DNA of 64,000 bases from Paracoccaceae bacterium (GCA_004153385.1 SDAL01000001.1:1671228-1735227), one strand, 5' to 3'; counted from the first letter of the stretch, positions 36,109 to 45,895 are shown. Made by a program: numbers and translations. Notes: a model not told the origin generated them from the letters alone.

Positions 36109-36834
36109 TCATACGGCGAGGAAACCGCCATCCACAGGTACGACCGCGCCCGTCATCATGCCCGCATCCTCCGACAGCATCATCGCGATGGTGGCGGCGA
36201 CGTCCTCGGCCTCGGCAAAGCGGTTCATCGGGTGGCGCACCATCATCGGCTGGGATTTGGCCGGATCGCTCCACGCCTCGGCGGCCAGCTCGGTCAGGGT
36301 GATGGTCGGGGCAACGGCGTTCACGCGGATATTGTGGGGCCCGAACTCCTTGGCCATAACGCGGCTCGCCCCTTCCAGACCCGCCTTGGAGGCGGCATAG
36401 CACAGATGCTCGTTAAAGCCGCGGTGCCCTGCGATCGAAGTGATATTGACGATCGCACCATTGCCGCCTGCCGCAACCCGCGCACGGGCGAATTCCTGAC
36501 AGGTGATCAATGCGGCATGAAGGTTGATCTTCATTACCGCATCATAGCCCGCATCCGTCATGTCAAAGCTGGTTTCCAGCACGTTGATACCGGCGCTGTT
36601 GATCAGGTAATCACACGTGCCAGCCTCGGCCATGGCCGCGCGGGTGGCGGCGGGGTCGGACAGATCGACGGTAATCGAACGCCCGCCGATCTCGGCGCGC
36701 AGGCTGTCCAGATCGGACGCGGTACGGCTAAGCGCCACCACCTGTGCACCGCGTGCGGCCATCAGCTTTGCGCAAGCGCGCCCGATGCCTTTGCCCGCGC
36801 CGGTGATGATGACGGATTTTCCGGAAAATTGCAT
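36109..36834 (-). CDS. SDR similar to L-xylulose reductase (DCXR-like)
   Basis: 241 residues from the ATG at 36834. NADP-binding G-A-G-K-G-I-G-R-A (residues 11-19) and the catalytic Ser, Tyr and Lys (ITSIAG, then CYAASK) are intact. Long blocks resemble eukaryotic L-xylulose reductase: VALSRTASDLDSL, WSDPAKSQPMM and VPVDGGFLAV. These enzymes interconvert L-xylulose and xylitol or related ketose/polyol pairs. Last gene of the pentitol operon, after D-ribulokinase. It probably feeds or drains the polyol pool rather than acting in ribitol oxidation itself. Confidence 0.8.
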   Translation of the reverse strand: MQFSGKSVIITGAGKGIGRACAKLMAARGAQVVALSRTASDLDSLRAEIGGRSITVDLSDPAATRAAMAEAGTCDYLINSAGINVLETSFDMTDAGYDAVMKINLHAALITCQEFARARVAAGGNGAIVNITSIAGHRGFNEHLCYAASKAGLEGASRVMAKEFGPHNIRVNAVAPTITLTELAAEAWSDPAKSQPMMVRHPMNRFAEAEDVAATIAMMLSEDAGMMTGAVVPVDGGFLAV

Positions 36835-36941
36835 GATGCCTCCTGAAGGGGTCGATATGACCCTGTGTGACAAAGGCCACGCGCCATTGGGCGCGGCCCT
36901 GAATGGAAAGGGATGCCCGCCGCTTGCGGCAGAGCCACGCG

Positions 36942-38555
36942 CTAGCCCAGCAACGGGGCCATTTCGGTGCGGATGTCGCGGGCGGTCTGTTGCAGCGCCA
37001 GAAACGCGCCGTATCGTGCATCGTGCAGCGCGCGGACCCGGCCACCGGCGGGCGTGCAGCGTTTGGCCACACGCGACATGGCGGGCATTGCGGCAGGCAG
37101 ATCGGGATAATACCCCTGCGCCACAGCCCCCAGCATCGCCGCCCCCAACAGCACCGGCTCGGGGCATTCGGTGACCTCGACGGGCAGGCCGGTCGCATCG
37201 GCCAGTATCTGGCGGGTCAGCGGATGGGCACCCGCGCCGCCAGACACCGCAATCAGATCCACGCATGCCCCGTGGCGCGATTGCGTTTCAACGATCTGGC
37301 GCAGACCGTAGCCCAAGCCACAAATCCCCGCGACATAGAGCGCGACCAGACTGTCCGGCCCACGCTCCATCCCCTGACCGGCCACAACCGCGCGGGCTTC
37401 GGGATCGGCGAACGGGGCGCGGTTGCCCAAAAACTCCGGCACGACATGCAGCTGATCGGCCAGCCTGAGCGCGCCGCCTGCGTCATCTGCCAGTGCAAGC
37501 GCCCGCCCCGCCAGCCATTCTGGAAGGCTTTGCCCCGACTGGGCCGCCAGCAGGCGCGCGGCTTCGGTTGCGGGGTGCAGTTCGATCAGCTGGTCAATTG
37601 CCGCGCCAGCGGCCGACTGCCCCCCCTCGTTAAGCCACATCCCCGGCACCATCGCGGAAAAATAGGGGCCCCAGACACCGGGCACAAAGGCCGGTTGTGC
37701 CGTCGTGGTCATCGTGCACGACGAGGTGCCGAACACATAGCCCAAGGCCGCCGTCGCATCGCCCGACGCCGCAACCGTGCCCACACCGCCCGCATGCGCA
37801 TCAATCAGCCCTGCGGCCACCGGCGTGCCTTCGGCCAACCCCAGCTCGCGCGCCGCCTCGGGCGTCAATCCCGCGCCCAATGCCGTGCCCGGGTCCACCA
37901 CCGTGGCCCCGATCCGTGCAAAGTTCTGATCGGCCAGATCGCCCAGACCGATCTGGCGGAAATAGCTCTCGTCCCAGCGGCCCTCATGGGCCAGATAGGT
38001 CCATTTGCAGGTGACCGTGCAGGCAGAGCGTTCCAGCGCGCCTGTGGCCTTCCACGTCAGGAAATCGGTCAGGTCAAAGAAATGCGCGGCCGAGGCATAG
38101 ACCTCGGGGCGGTTTTCCTTCAGCCATACCAGCTTGGGTGTTTGCATTTCGGGGGAGATGACACCGCCCACATAGCGCAAGACATCATGCCCCTGGGCAT
38201 TGATCGCGCGGGCCTGTTCCAACGCGCGGTGATCCATCCACACGATGATATCGCGCTCCGGGTGACCGGCCTCGCCCACACCGGCGCTTGCACCCGACAC
38301 CACCAGCGAGCAGGTCGCATCCACACCGATACCGCCCACATCGGCGGCGGTGATGCCCGCACGTTCCACGGCCTCGCGTACGGCCTCGCACACGGCGCGC
38401 CAGATCTGGGCGCTCGATTGCTCCACATGGCCCGCGTCGGTGCGCACCATATCGATGGCGCGTTTGGCGGTGCCTTCCAGCGTGCCCCTTGCATCAAAAA
38501 CGCCGGCGCGCGCAGAGCCCGTGCCAACATCCACACCGATGAACCTGTCCGCCAT
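36942..38555 (-). CDS. D-ribulokinase, FGGY family
   Basis: 537 residues from the ATG at 38555; the frame stays open for a further 187 codons but those overlap the next gene antisense-free and make no sense as a fusion. The start GVDVGTGSARAGVFD and the HVEQSSAQIWRAV block match the D-ribulokinase (FGGY carbohydrate kinase) subgroup; ATP-binding residues GTSSCT and GGAGAHPLTRQILADATG are present. It phosphorylates D-ribulose to D-ribulose-5-phosphate for the pentose phosphate pathway. It lies between a ribitol dehydrogenase-like gene and the DCXR-like gene, fitting ribitol catabolism. Confidence 0.85.
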   Translation of the reverse strand: MADRFIGVDVGTGSARAGVFDARGTLEGTAKRAIDMVRTDAGHVEQSSAQIWRAVCEAVREAVERAGITAADVGGIGVDATCSLVVSGASAGVGEAGHPERDIIVWMDHRALEQARAINAQGHDVLRYVGGVISPEMQTPKLVWLKENRPEVYASAAHFFDLTDFLTWKATGALERSACTVTCKWTYLAHEGRWDESYFRQIGLGDLADQNFARIGATVVDPGTALGAGLTPEAARELGLAEGTPVAAGLIDAHAGGVGTVAASGDATAALGYVFGTSSCTMTTTAQPAFVPGVWGPYFSAMVPGMWLNEGGQSAAGAAIDQLIELHPATEAARLLAAQSGQSLPEWLAGRALALADDAGGALRLADQLHVVPEFLGNRAPFADPEARAVVAGQGMERGPDSLVALYVAGICGLGYGLRQIVETQSRHGACVDLIAVSGGAGAHPLTRQILADATGLPVEVTECPEPVLLGAAMLGAVAQGYYPDLPAAMPAMSRVAKRCTPAGGRVRALHDARYGAFLALQQTARDIRTEMAPLLG

Positions 38556-38641
38556 AGCCGATCCCTTCTCGCACATCTTTCTAAACCCCGAAACGGGGGC
38601 CTTGTCCGCCCCCGCCCCAGAATATCGCGTATCGCGCGGAT

Positions 38642-39373
38642 TTACATCCGCTCGAATGCCGAAGGCATCACGATGACGTCGCGCACAGTCACCTGCCGCT
38701 TGCGGGTCACGATATATTCCACCGCATCGGCCACCTCTTCGGGATCCATCAGCGCGCCTGCCTCTTTGGCCTTGCGCAGGTTTTCCTCGGGCCAGTCGGC
38801 CAGCAGTGCCGAGACAACCGGACCGGGCGAGACCTGCGCCACGCGCACGCCATAAGGGATCATCTGGCGGCGCACGCCTTGCATGAAGCTGGTGATCGCC
38901 CATTTGGAGCTGGAATAGACCGGCTCCCAATAGGCGGGGAAATGGCCGGCGATGGAGTTGGTCACGATGATATCGCCTGTCTTGCGCTCCATCATATGGG
39001 GCAAAACCGCGTGGATGTTTTTCATCACCGCATTGACGTTCAGGTTCAGCATCCGGTCGATCGTATCGGGGTTGGTGTCCCAAAGATCGCCGCCGATATA
39101 GGTGCCAGCGTTGCAATAAAGGATGTCGATCTGGCCGGCTTTCTCCAGCACTTCGGGGACCATGGCCTTGCAGCTGTCAGCGTCCAGCAGATCGGTGATC
39201 TGCGCGATGGCGCGTGCGCCCAGTTCTGCGACGAGCGCGTTCAGCGCGGCCTCGTCACGGTCCACCATCACAACGGTGGCCCCATTGGCCAGAAACATCT
39301 TCGTGCTTGCAAGCCCGATGCCCGACGCCGCGCCGGTTACGACCGCGACTTTGCCTTCCAGCGATTGGGACAT
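38642..39373 (-). CDS. rbtD: Ribitol 2-dehydrogenase-like SDR
   Basis: 243 residues. NAD-binding G-A-A-S-G-I-G-L and the catalytic Tyr/Lys (PVYSSSKWA) are clear. Resemblance to Klebsiella ribitol dehydrogenase runs the length of the protein: CNAGTYIGGDLW, WEPVYSSSKWAITSF, RRQMIPYGVRVAQVSPGP and the C-terminal VTVRDVIVMP. The reaction is ribitol plus NAD+ to D-ribulose, the substrate of the kinase encoded next. The ATG at 39373 follows the permease gene after 47 bases. Similarity was judged from memory of the family. Confidence 0.82.
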   Translation of the reverse strand: MSQSLEGKVAVVTGAASGIGLASTKMFLANGATVVMVDRDEAALNALVAELGARAIAQITDLLDADSCKAMVPEVLEKAGQIDILYCNAGTYIGGDLWDTNPDTIDRMLNLNVNAVMKNIHAVLPHMMERKTGDIIVTNSIAGHFPAYWEPVYSSSKWAITSFMQGVRRQMIPYGVRVAQVSPGPVVSALLADWPEENLRKAKEAGALMDPEEVADAVEYIVTRKRQVTVRDVIVMPSAFERM

Positions 39374-39420
39374 TTTCTTCTCCTGATATAGATAATTTGG
39401 TGTGGGACCGGGGCGGCGCG

Positions 39421-40404
39421 TCAGCGCCATTCCCGCCCGATATAAATCGCCAGCAAGATAATGAAGCCCTTGATCACATCCTGCATATAGGGGTTGATGC
39501 CCACAAGGTTCAGACCGTTGTTGAGGATGCCCAAAAGCACCGCCCCGATCAGCGTGCCAAGGATCAACCCACGCCCGCCGGCAATCGCCGTACCGCCAAG
39601 CACAACCGCGGCAATGGCATCCAGCTCGAAGCCGACACCCGCATTGGGCTGGCCCGACATCAGACGACCCGTCAGGATGATCGCGGCCAACGCCGAGGTC
39701 ACGCCAGAGATCGCATAGACCGCAAGCTTCACACGCTGGGTTTTCACACCCGACAGTTTCGCCGCCGTCTCGTTGCCGCCGATGGCATAGACATGACGCC
39801 CGAAAGCCGTGCGCTGCAACAGCACCCATGCCAGCGCATAGATGATGACCATGGCGATCACCGGCACCGGCACGATCCCTACGCGGCCCACGCCGAACCA
39901 CGAAATCCACGACGGCAGGCCCGAAATCGGATAGCCGCCCGAGTAGATCAGGCCCAGACCGCGCGCGATGCCCATGGTGGCAAGCGTCACGATGATCGCG
40001 GGCATCTTGCCCCATGCGACCATGATGCCGTTAAACAGCCCCAGACCAAGCCCGACGCCCAGACCGGCCAGCAGACCCACCCAGCCGGGCATGCCCATGT
40101 TCACCATCAATCCGGCCGCAATCGTACCAGACAGCGCCATCACGGCCCCGACCGACAGATCGATCCCGCCGGTCAGGATGACGAAAGTCATGCCCACCGC
40201 CAGAATGCCCACGATCGACACCTGCCGCAGCACGTTCATGATGTTGGAAACCGAGAAGAAGTTATCGGAAGCAAACCCCATCAGCACCGAAACCACGATC
40301 AGACCGATCAGCGGCAGCGCCAGTGGCGAATGCAGAACTGCGGCCATCGCGGCCTTGCCCGAAGACCGGCTTGCACCGGTTTCGGTATTTGCGTCATGCG
40401 ACAT
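39421..40404 (-). CDS. RbsC-type polyol/sugar ABC permease
   Basis: 327 residues from the ATG at 40404 (GGGAGAG upstream). About ten helices with the RbsC-type blocks [35 protein letters not shown] and [16 protein letters not shown]. It forms the inner-membrane channel for ribitol or a related pentitol. The start overlaps the ATPase stop by 11 bases, so expression is coupled. Confidence 0.88.
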   Translation of the reverse strand: MSHDANTETGASRSSGKAAMAAVLHSPLALPLIGLIVVSVLMGFASDNFFSVSNIMNVLRQVSIVGILAVGMTFVILTGGIDLSVGAVMALSGTIAAGLMVNMGMPGWVGLLAGLGVGLGLGLFNGIMVAWGKMPAIIVTLATMGIARGLGLIYSGGYPISGLPSWISWFGVGRVGIVPVPVIAMVIIYALAWVLLQRTAFGRHVYAIGGNETAAKLSGVKTQRVKLAVYAISGVTSALAAIILTGRLMSGQPNAGVGFELDAIAAVVLGGTAIAGGRGLILGTLIGAVLLGILNNGLNLVGINPYMQDVIKGFIILLAIYIGREWR

Positions 40405-41896
40405 TCTCAACTCTCCCGGTTGTTGCATGTGTCATTATTTCTTCGGAATTGATGTGATCGCCCTCGACAGTCGCCACGATTCCGCCGGAGCGGAAGACAC
40501 AGACCCTGTCGGACATCCCGATCACCTCGGGCAGTTCGGAAGAAATCATGATGATAGAATAGCCCTTGGCGGTGAATTCCCGCATCAGGGTGTAGATTTC
40601 GGCCTTGGCACCAACATCGATGCCGCGTGTCGGCTCGTCGAAAATCAGCACGTCCATATCGTGGTTCAGCCAGCGCGCGATCACCACCTTTTGCTGGTTG
40701 CCACCCGACAGCGTATCCACGCGTGACATCGGGCCTTGGCTTTTCACGCGCACCTGATCCATCGCGGCTTCGGTATATTCGCGTTCCTTGCGGTGGTCGA
40801 TAAACACCCCGCCCTTGCGATATTTGGCGTAGTTGTTCAGCGAAATATTCTGCAAGATCGAGAAGCTGGTGATCAGCCCCTGTTCCTTGCGGCTTTCGGG
40901 CAAAAGCCCGATGCGATGGGCCAGCGCCTCTGCCGGTTCGGAGAAGCGCTTCTCGACACCGTCCACCCGCACCTTGCAGCGCGCCGCCTTATACGCGCCC
41001 AGCATCGCCAGCGCGGTTTCGGTCCGGCCCGATCCCACAAGCCCCGCAAATCCCAAAATCTCGCCCTTGCGCAGCTGGAAACTGGAGACAGGGCCGCCTT
41101 TGCGCAGCTGCACCTCCTCGACCTCCAGCACGACAGGCGCACCATGGGCTGGGCCGGTTTTCGGCGGAAAGCTGTTTTCGATCCGCCGCCCGACCATCAT
41201 CTCGACCAGCCGGTCGTTATCGACATCCGCCACATCGCACGACCCGATATATTCACCGTCGCGCAGCACCGTGATGCGGTCGCAAATCTCGAAAATCTCT
41301 TCCAGGTGGTGGGAGATGAACACAATCGCCACCCCCTGTTTGCGCAATTCACGCATGACGTGGAACAGATGCTCCACCTCGCCCGGGGTCAGCGTCGCGG
41401 TCGGCTCGTCCAGCACCAAGATCCGCGCCTCAAGCGACAGCGCCTTGGCGATTTCCACAAATTGCTGTTCGGCCACAGACAGGTTGCGGATCGGCACATC
41501 CAGCGGCAACTCGATCCCCAGACGGGCGATGATCTCGGCTGCGCGCTTGCGCATGGCGCGGCGGTCCAGCAGGCCCAACGGCGTGCGTATTTCGCGCGCA
41601 AGAAACATATTCTCCACCGCCGTCAGGTAGGGAATAAGCGAGAATTCCTGAAACACGATCCCGATGCCGGCGGCAATCGCCTCGTCGTAATCGGTAAATG
41701 TATGGGGTTTGCCCTCGATCACGATCTCGCCGGCGCTGGGGTGCAAAATCCCGCACAGGATCTTCATCAGCGTCGATTTGCCAGCGCCGTTCTCGCCCAG
41801 CAACGCGTGCACCTCGCCCGCACGCACCGACAGATCGACGCCGTGCAGCACCTCGATCTTGCCGAAGCTTTTCTTGATCCCGCTCAGTTCCAGCAT
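40394..41896 (-). CDS. RbsA-type polyol/sugar ABC ATPase, two nucleotide-binding domains
   Basis: 500 residues, RbsA length. The N-terminal half has Walker [10 protein letters not shown], signature [15 protein letters not shown] and Walker [12 protein letters not shown]. The C-terminal half carries the signature [15 protein letters not shown] and Walker [13 protein letters not shown], but a degenerate Walker A region (GLVGSGRTE), the normal state for this family. The ATG at 41896 has AGGAG six bases upstream; the earlier ATG at 41914 has none. It powers the permease encoded next. Confidence 0.9.
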   Translation of the reverse strand: MLELSGIKKSFGKIEVLHGVDLSVRAGEVHALLGENGAGKSTLMKILCGILHPSAGEIVIEGKPHTFTDYDEAIAAGIGIVFQEFSLIPYLTAVENMFLAREIRTPLGLLDRRAMRKRAAEIIARLGIELPLDVPIRNLSVAEQQFVEIAKALSLEARILVLDEPTATLTPGEVEHLFHVMRELRKQGVAIVFISHHLEEIFEICDRITVLRDGEYIGSCDVADVDNDRLVEMMVGRRIENSFPPKTGPAHGAPVVLEVEEVQLRKGGPVSSFQLRKGEILGFAGLVGSGRTETALAMLGAYKAARCKVRVDGVEKRFSEPAEALAHRIGLLPESRKEQGLITSFSILQNISLNNYAKYRKGGVFIDHRKEREYTEAAMDQVRVKSQGPMSRVDTLSGGNQQKVVIARWLNHDMDVLIFDEPTRGIDVGAKAEIYTLMREFTAKGYSIIMISSELPEVIGMSDRVCVFRSGGIVATVEGDHINSEEIMTHATTGRVENVA

Positions 41897-41925
41897 GGCT
41901 CGCTCCTGCGTCATGAAATTAGATC

Positions 41926-41952
41926 CGCCCCCGCGCGGGCTGCGCGGGGGCG
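41926..41952 (-). other. Intercistronic hairpin after the pentitol-binding-protein gene
   Basis: Perfect 11-bp stem CGCCCCCGCGC / GCGCGGGGGCG with a GGGCT loop, between the binding-protein and ATPase genes. No T-tract; likely mRNA stabiliser for the upstream gene. Confidence 0.6.
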
Positions 41953-41968
41953 ATAGGCTGCAACAGGC

Positions 41969-42886
41969 TTACCAGCTGAAATCAGCGGCGTTTTTCGCAT
42001 CAACAACCTGAACGTCGATCGGCACTTCTTTCGGCACAACGCGCGCACCCCATTTTTGTGCAAGCGCCATCGCCAGACCCACACGCACCTGATCGCGCGG
42101 GAATTGGGCGGTGGTCTCGATAAATGCGGTGCCGTCGGCGATTGCCTTGACCGCCTCGGGGCTGCCGTCAACCGAGGTCAGTTTGATATCGCGCCCCGAG
42201 CCCTGGATCGCCGACAACGCGCCCATGGCACCACCGTCATTGACCGAGAAGATGCCCTTCAGGTCCGGCTTGGACTGGATCATGTTTTCCACAACACCCA
42301 GTGCAACCGAGCGGTCCTGACGGCCGTTTTGCGTATCGACCAGCTTGATACCATCGAACTCCGCCAGCGCTTCCTTGCAGCCTTCGACGCGCTGCAGGAT
42401 CGGGACAACCGGAATACCGTCGAGGATCGCGACCTCGCCCTCGCCGTCGAGGCTTTCGGCCAGATATTTACACGACTGATAGCCCGCGTCCTTGTTTTTG
42501 GAGCCTACGAACGTATCCACCGGACCATTGGCATTGGCATCAACCGCAACCACGATCACGCCTTGGTCTTTGGCCATGCGCACAGCCGATTCAACGCCCG
42601 CCGTATCGGTGGGGTTCAACAGCAGGATATCGATATCCTGTTGCAGCATATCCTCGACATCGGAAATCTGCTTGGCCACATCATGGCCCGCATCCGTCAC
42701 GATCACTTGCGCGCCCAGATCGTCGGCCGCCTCGTTGAGGGCCTCTTGCATCGACACGAAATAGGGGTTGTTCAGCTCCTGAAAGGTCATGCCGATTTTC
42801 AGCTGGCCGTCGTCTTGTGCCAGCGCGGGGACCGCGCTCAGGGCCAGTGCGGCAACGGTTGTGCCCAGTTTTTTGCTCATAGTCAT
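41969..42886 (-). CDS. Pentitol-type ABC substrate-binding protein
   Basis: 305 residues from the ATG at 42886, which has GGAGG nine bases upstream. Signal peptide to about residue 23 (ALA-QD), then the type I binding fold of the RbsB group: IGMTFQELNNPYFVSMQEAL, LLNPTDTAGVESAVRMAKDQGV and SVNDGGAMGALSAIQG. It captures a sugar or polyol in the periplasm; operon neighbours point to ribitol or another pentitol. It heads the transporter genes after the AraC regulator. Confidence 0.88.
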   Translation of the reverse strand: MTMSKKLGTTVAALALSAVPALAQDDGQLKIGMTFQELNNPYFVSMQEALNEAADDLGAQVIVTDAGHDVAKQISDVEDMLQQDIDILLLNPTDTAGVESAVRMAKDQGVIVVAVDANANGPVDTFVGSKNKDAGYQSCKYLAESLDGEGEVAILDGIPVVPILQRVEGCKEALAEFDGIKLVDTQNGRQDRSVALGVVENMIQSKPDLKGIFSVNDGGAMGALSAIQGSGRDIKLTSVDGSPEAVKAIADGTAFIETTAQFPRDQVRVGLAMALAQKWGARVVPKEVPIDVQVVDAKNAADFSW

Positions 42887-43008
42887 CTCAGTCTTCCTCC
42901 CATGGAATGATAACGGCGCAGGCGCCGCCTGTTCTCCCCGATACGCTTTCGCGGGCGGGGTCGAATTTCCTGAACACGACGGTGCGTAATCGGGAAAATA
43001 CCTGCGTG

Positions 43009-43902
43009 TCATTGCGCGGCCTGCGTCAGTTTGAATGCGCCGTTGGCCGCGAATGTCGCGCGAAATTGCGATGGCGACATGCCCTTCATCTTCAGGAAAT
43101 GCCGGTTGAAATTCGAAAGGTTGGAAAAGCCGACCTCGTAGCAGATCTCGGCCACTTTCACCTCTGTTCGCGTCAGCAGCATCAGGCAGGCCAGATCCAC
43201 CCGAAGCTGGTTTTTATAGCGTACCAGTGTCGTGCCGGTGTGGCGTTTGAACGCGCGTGAAAAGGCGCTGGGGCTTTGGCCCACCAGATCGGCCAACTCG
43301 CGCTCGTCAACGCTTTCGGTCAGGTTCTCGCGCAGATGGGCGATCGCGCGGTTCACCCCGCCGTCGTTGATCTTCGACAGATCCAGCTCGTAGCTCAAAC
43401 TGGCCAGCACCTCAGGCTCGGGCGCGCGTGCCAGACAATCGAGGATTTGCCAGAACAGCGCCAGCCGGTGCAGGCCGTGGGCCTCGATCAGCTGCTCCAT
43501 CAGCGGGCGCAGCCGGTCCGAGGTCTCGCGATCAAACAACAGCCCGCGGTGGCTGCGTTCCAGCAAGGGTTGAACGGCCGACATTTCCGGCATCGCCTCA
43601 TGCGCGTTTTTCACAAAGCTTTCGGGAAACTGCACCACCAGCGAACGGGCGGGCACGCTTTCTTCGGGGCCGATTTCGGAAATCCAGTTCTGCGGCAGGT
43701 TCGGGCCTGTCATAATCAACTGTCCGGGCTGGAACCGGCCAATGAAATCACCCACATAGAATTTGCCCGACGTCGCCACCACAAGGTGGATCTCGTATTC
43801 GGGATGATAATGCCAGCGCACCGTGCGGAACGGATAACCATGCCGCCATGCCGCGAAAGACTCGCCCTTGCGGATATGGACCAGTTCCAGATCGGGTTGC
43901 AT
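43009..43902 (-). CDS. AraC-family regulator with cupin-like sensor domain
   Basis: 297 residues. An N-terminal cupin region (about 20-110: WHYHPEYEIHLVVATSGKFYVGDF) is followed by two helix-turn-helix motifs (ELADLVGQSPSAFSRAFKRHTG and VAEICYEVGFSNLSNFNRHFLKMKGMSPSQFR). The ATG at 43902 has GGGAGG six bases upstream. It reads in the same direction as, and just before, the pentitol operon, and is its likely activator. The direct repeats at 44052-44072 upstream of it may be a binding site. Confidence 0.88.
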   Translation of the reverse strand: MQPDLELVHIRKGESFAAWRHGYPFRTVRWHYHPEYEIHLVVATSGKFYVGDFIGRFQPGQLIMTGPNLPQNWISEIGPEESVPARSLVVQFPESFVKNAHEAMPEMSAVQPLLERSHRGLLFDRETSDRLRPLMEQLIEAHGLHRLALFWQILDCLARAPEPEVLASLSYELDLSKINDGGVNRAIAHLRENLTESVDERELADLVGQSPSAFSRAFKRHTGTTLVRYKNQLRVDLACLMLLTRTEVKVAEICYEVGFSNLSNFNRHFLKMKGMSPSQFRATFAANGAFKLTQAAQ

Positions 43903-44051
43903 TGACGTCCTCCCAAACGCGCCGGCCAAATGTGCCGGTAGTCACACCACCCGTGTAGTTTGCGAACTCCCACATTCGCGCGGCACCGGCAGTGTGGCAG
44001 ACACTACCCCCAAACCGTGCCCGCCCTCTACATCACCATGAAATTTTGTTT

Positions 44052-44072
44052 GATACTTTTTTGCCGATACTT
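44052..44072. promoter_or_regulatory. GATACTT direct repeat upstream of the AraC gene
   Basis: GATACTT at 44052-44058 and again at 44066-44072, 14 bp apart, in an AT-rich stretch about 150 bp before the start codon. AraC proteins bind direct repeats; the spacing is short of the usual 21 bp. Confidence 0.3.
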
Positions 44073-44388
44073 GCGCATAATTTGTATCGCATTTCGCACA
44101 ACCGCCCCACAGGCATTGCAGCCTGTGCGCGCAACGGCCCCACGGTGGGACCATCCGACCCTTGTATAACTGATAAAAAACGGCTCATAAGTACAGAAAT
44201 GGCCAAGTGTGACCGCTAACATCAACCATTACAGTGCAGTCTACGGCCTATACTTTTTTAAGCCAAAACCCGTCCAGTATGCATCACCATGTGACAAGAT
44301 GAACCATGTTGAAAGCTGATGCAGCCCGTAACCACGACAGATCCTGCATACCCCAAGCACACGCTTTGCCCCCCCCCGATGCGTGCAC

Positions 44389-44419
44389 AAAAAAGCCAGC
44401 CGGTTTTCTGCCGGCTGGC
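44389..44419 (-). terminator. Terminator of the stress SDR gene
   Basis: Perfect 9-bp stem GCCAGCCGG / CCGGCTGGC (44395-44419), loop TTTTCTG, followed on the minus strand by TTTTTT. Confidence 0.85.
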
Positions 44420-44455
44420 GTGTTCGGGCTCGGTTCTTCGCAAAAGGCGCGGGGC

Positions 44456-45283
44456 TTAACCGTTGCAGATCATCCCGCCGTTCACGTGCAATGTCTGACC
44501 GGTCACAAACGAGCTGTCCTGACAGGCCAGATACACATAGGCCGGTGCCACCTCGCGCGGCTGGCCCATCCGCCCGATCGGCGCTTTCATGGTGCGCAAG
44601 ATATCGGGGTCGAGGTCTTTGAACACCTTCTGGATTTCGGTGATGATCGGTCCGGGGGCGACTTCGTTCACGCGGATGCCCTTGTCCATCTGCTGTTTGG
44701 CCAGCGCGCGGGTAAAGGCCACATTGGCGCCTTTGGTCGTGGTGTAGGGCAGCAGTTCCGCATTGCCTACAAACGCATTGATCGAGGCGGTGTTGATGAT
44801 ACTGGCGCCGCGCTCCATATGCGGCAGGGCCGCCCGCGTCAGGTAGAAATACCCGTGCATGTTCACCTCGAAATGCGCGGTCCAGTCATCATCACTGATA
44901 TCGCCCAGATCGCGATAGGGTTTCTGGAAGCCTGCGTTATTGACCAGCACATCAATGCCGCCCCACGCCTGCACGACAGATTGCACGGCCGCGTCACATT
45001 GCGCGCTTTGGCTGATGTCGGCCTGCAGGACCAGCGCCTTTGCACCTTCGGCCTCGATCCCCTCCCGGGCCTCCTGCGCACTCGTTTCATCCTTGTGATA
45101 GATAAAGGCCACATCCGCGCCCTCGCGCGCCATGTGCAGCGCCACGGCCCGACCGATCCCGCTGTCACCGCCAGAAATCAGCACTCGCTTGCCCGCCAGC
45201 TTCGCTGCCGCTTTGTAGCTGTCATCGATATATTCGGCGGCCGGCATCAGATCGTCGATTTTCTTTGTGTAGATATCTGCCAT
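44456..45283 (-). CDS. Short-chain dehydrogenase, YghA/glucose-dehydrogenase-like
   Basis: 275 residues with an N-terminal extension of about 30 residues before the NAD(P) motif G-G-D-S-G-I-G-R-A. The catalytic Ser/Tyr/Lys set (NTASINAF, LPYTTTKGANVAF) is intact, and the C-terminus ends FVTGQTLHVNGG. This subgroup includes E. coli YghA and Bacillus general stress protein 39. The substrate is unknown, but association with stress is common; a CsbD gene lies just upstream on the same strand. Confidence 0.85.
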   Translation of the reverse strand: MADIYTKKIDDLMPAAEYIDDSYKAAAKLAGKRVLISGGDSGIGRAVALHMAREGADVAFIYHKDETSAQEAREGIEAEGAKALVLQADISQSAQCDAAVQSVVQAWGGIDVLVNNAGFQKPYRDLGDISDDDWTAHFEVNMHGYFYLTRAALPHMERGASIINTASINAFVGNAELLPYTTTKGANVAFTRALAKQQMDKGIRVNEVAPGPIITEIQKVFKDLDPDILRTMKAPIGRMGQPREVAPAYVYLACQDSSFVTGQTLHVNGGMICNG

Positions 45284-45475
45284 CGGGGGCGTCCTTTCGC
45301 GTCGGTTTCAAGGGGCGGGCACGCGATGTGCGCCCACAGTGTATTTGCCAGACAAAACGATCCGCCAGCGCGATCTGTTCCCCACAGTTTTGCCCCGCCG
45401 CCCTCGCCTCCGCGCGATGTGTCGCCCGTATCAAAGGCACGCCGCTCCTGATCCCGTCCATGCGCGTTGGCACAT

Positions 45476-45513
45476 AAAAATGCGGCGCCGGATAAGACCG
45501 ACGCCGCGCATTT
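45476..45513 (-). terminator. Terminator of the CsbD gene
   Basis: Hairpin AAATGC-GGCG / CGCC-(GC)-GCATTT (45478-45487, 45502-45513) with a 2-base bulge and an inner CGG/CCG pairing; on the minus strand a TTTTT run follows. It lies 30 bp past the CsbD stop. Confidence 0.75.
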
Positions 45514-45543
45514 ATCGATGTGTCGTCCCCTAAGGACGCGCAA

Positions 45544-45732
45544 TCAGTTCCAGTCGTTGACCTGACGCTCGGCTTCTTCTTTGGTGATGCCGTAGCGCTC
45601 TTGGATCTTGCCAACCAGAACGTCTTTCTCGCCGTCGACCTGATCAAGATCATCATCGGTCAATTCGCCCCATTTCTGTTTGGCGTGACCTTTGGCTTGG
45701 GTCCATTGACCCTTCATTTGATCCCAGTTCAT
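45544..45732 (-). CDS. CsbD family stress-response protein
   Basis: 62 residues. M-N-W-D-Q-M-K-G-Q-W, then QAKGHAKQKWGELTDDDLDQV and the C-terminal RQVNDWN give a full CsbD match. These are small abundant proteins of unknown mechanism induced by general stress. The true ATG is at 45732, with GGAGG eight bases upstream; 24 codons of open frame before it lack a ribosome site. Own terminator at 45476-45513, so it is probably monocistronic. Confidence 0.9.
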   Translation of the reverse strand: MNWDQMKGQWTQAKGHAKQKWGELTDDDLDQVDGEKDVLVGKIQERYGITKEEAERQVNDWN

Positions 45733-45860
45733 ATGTGTATCCTCCAAAGCGTTTATGGACATCCAACGCGACGATACGCGTGTTGGTTCCTCCCGCCAGA
45801 TCACGTCGGCGTAATCACAATGGCCGTCCTTTGCCAGGGACCCTGTCTGACCAATGGGGT

Positions 45861-45887
45861 GTGCGGGCGGTCGCCCCCTGCCCGCAC
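45861..45887 (-). terminator. Hairpin after the CitMHS gene
   Basis: 8-bp stem GTGCGGGC / GCCCGCAC with an 11-base loop, nine bases after the transporter stop. No T-tract. Confidence 0.4.
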
Positions 45888-45895
45888 CGTATTGT

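Larger units (their letters stand above)
43903..44455. other. Intergenic 553 bp upstream of the AraC gene
   Basis: AT-richer region holding the AraC promoter, the repeats at 44052-44072, a C9 run at about 44369-44377 and the terminator at 44389-44419. No gene was recognised. Confidence 0.45.

Noticed and set aside
32522-36400. A 1292-codon plus-strand open frame
   Set aside because: It runs antisense to the glutathionylspermidine-synthase-like and molybdopterin genes, has no recognisable domain and reflects high GC codon bias; the minus-strand proteins have clear family motifs.
38556-39116. N-terminal extension of the D-ribulokinase frame by 187 codons
   Set aside because: The extra sequence overlaps the ribitol dehydrogenase gene on the same strand in another frame and is low complexity; the FGGY domain starts exactly at ATG 38555.
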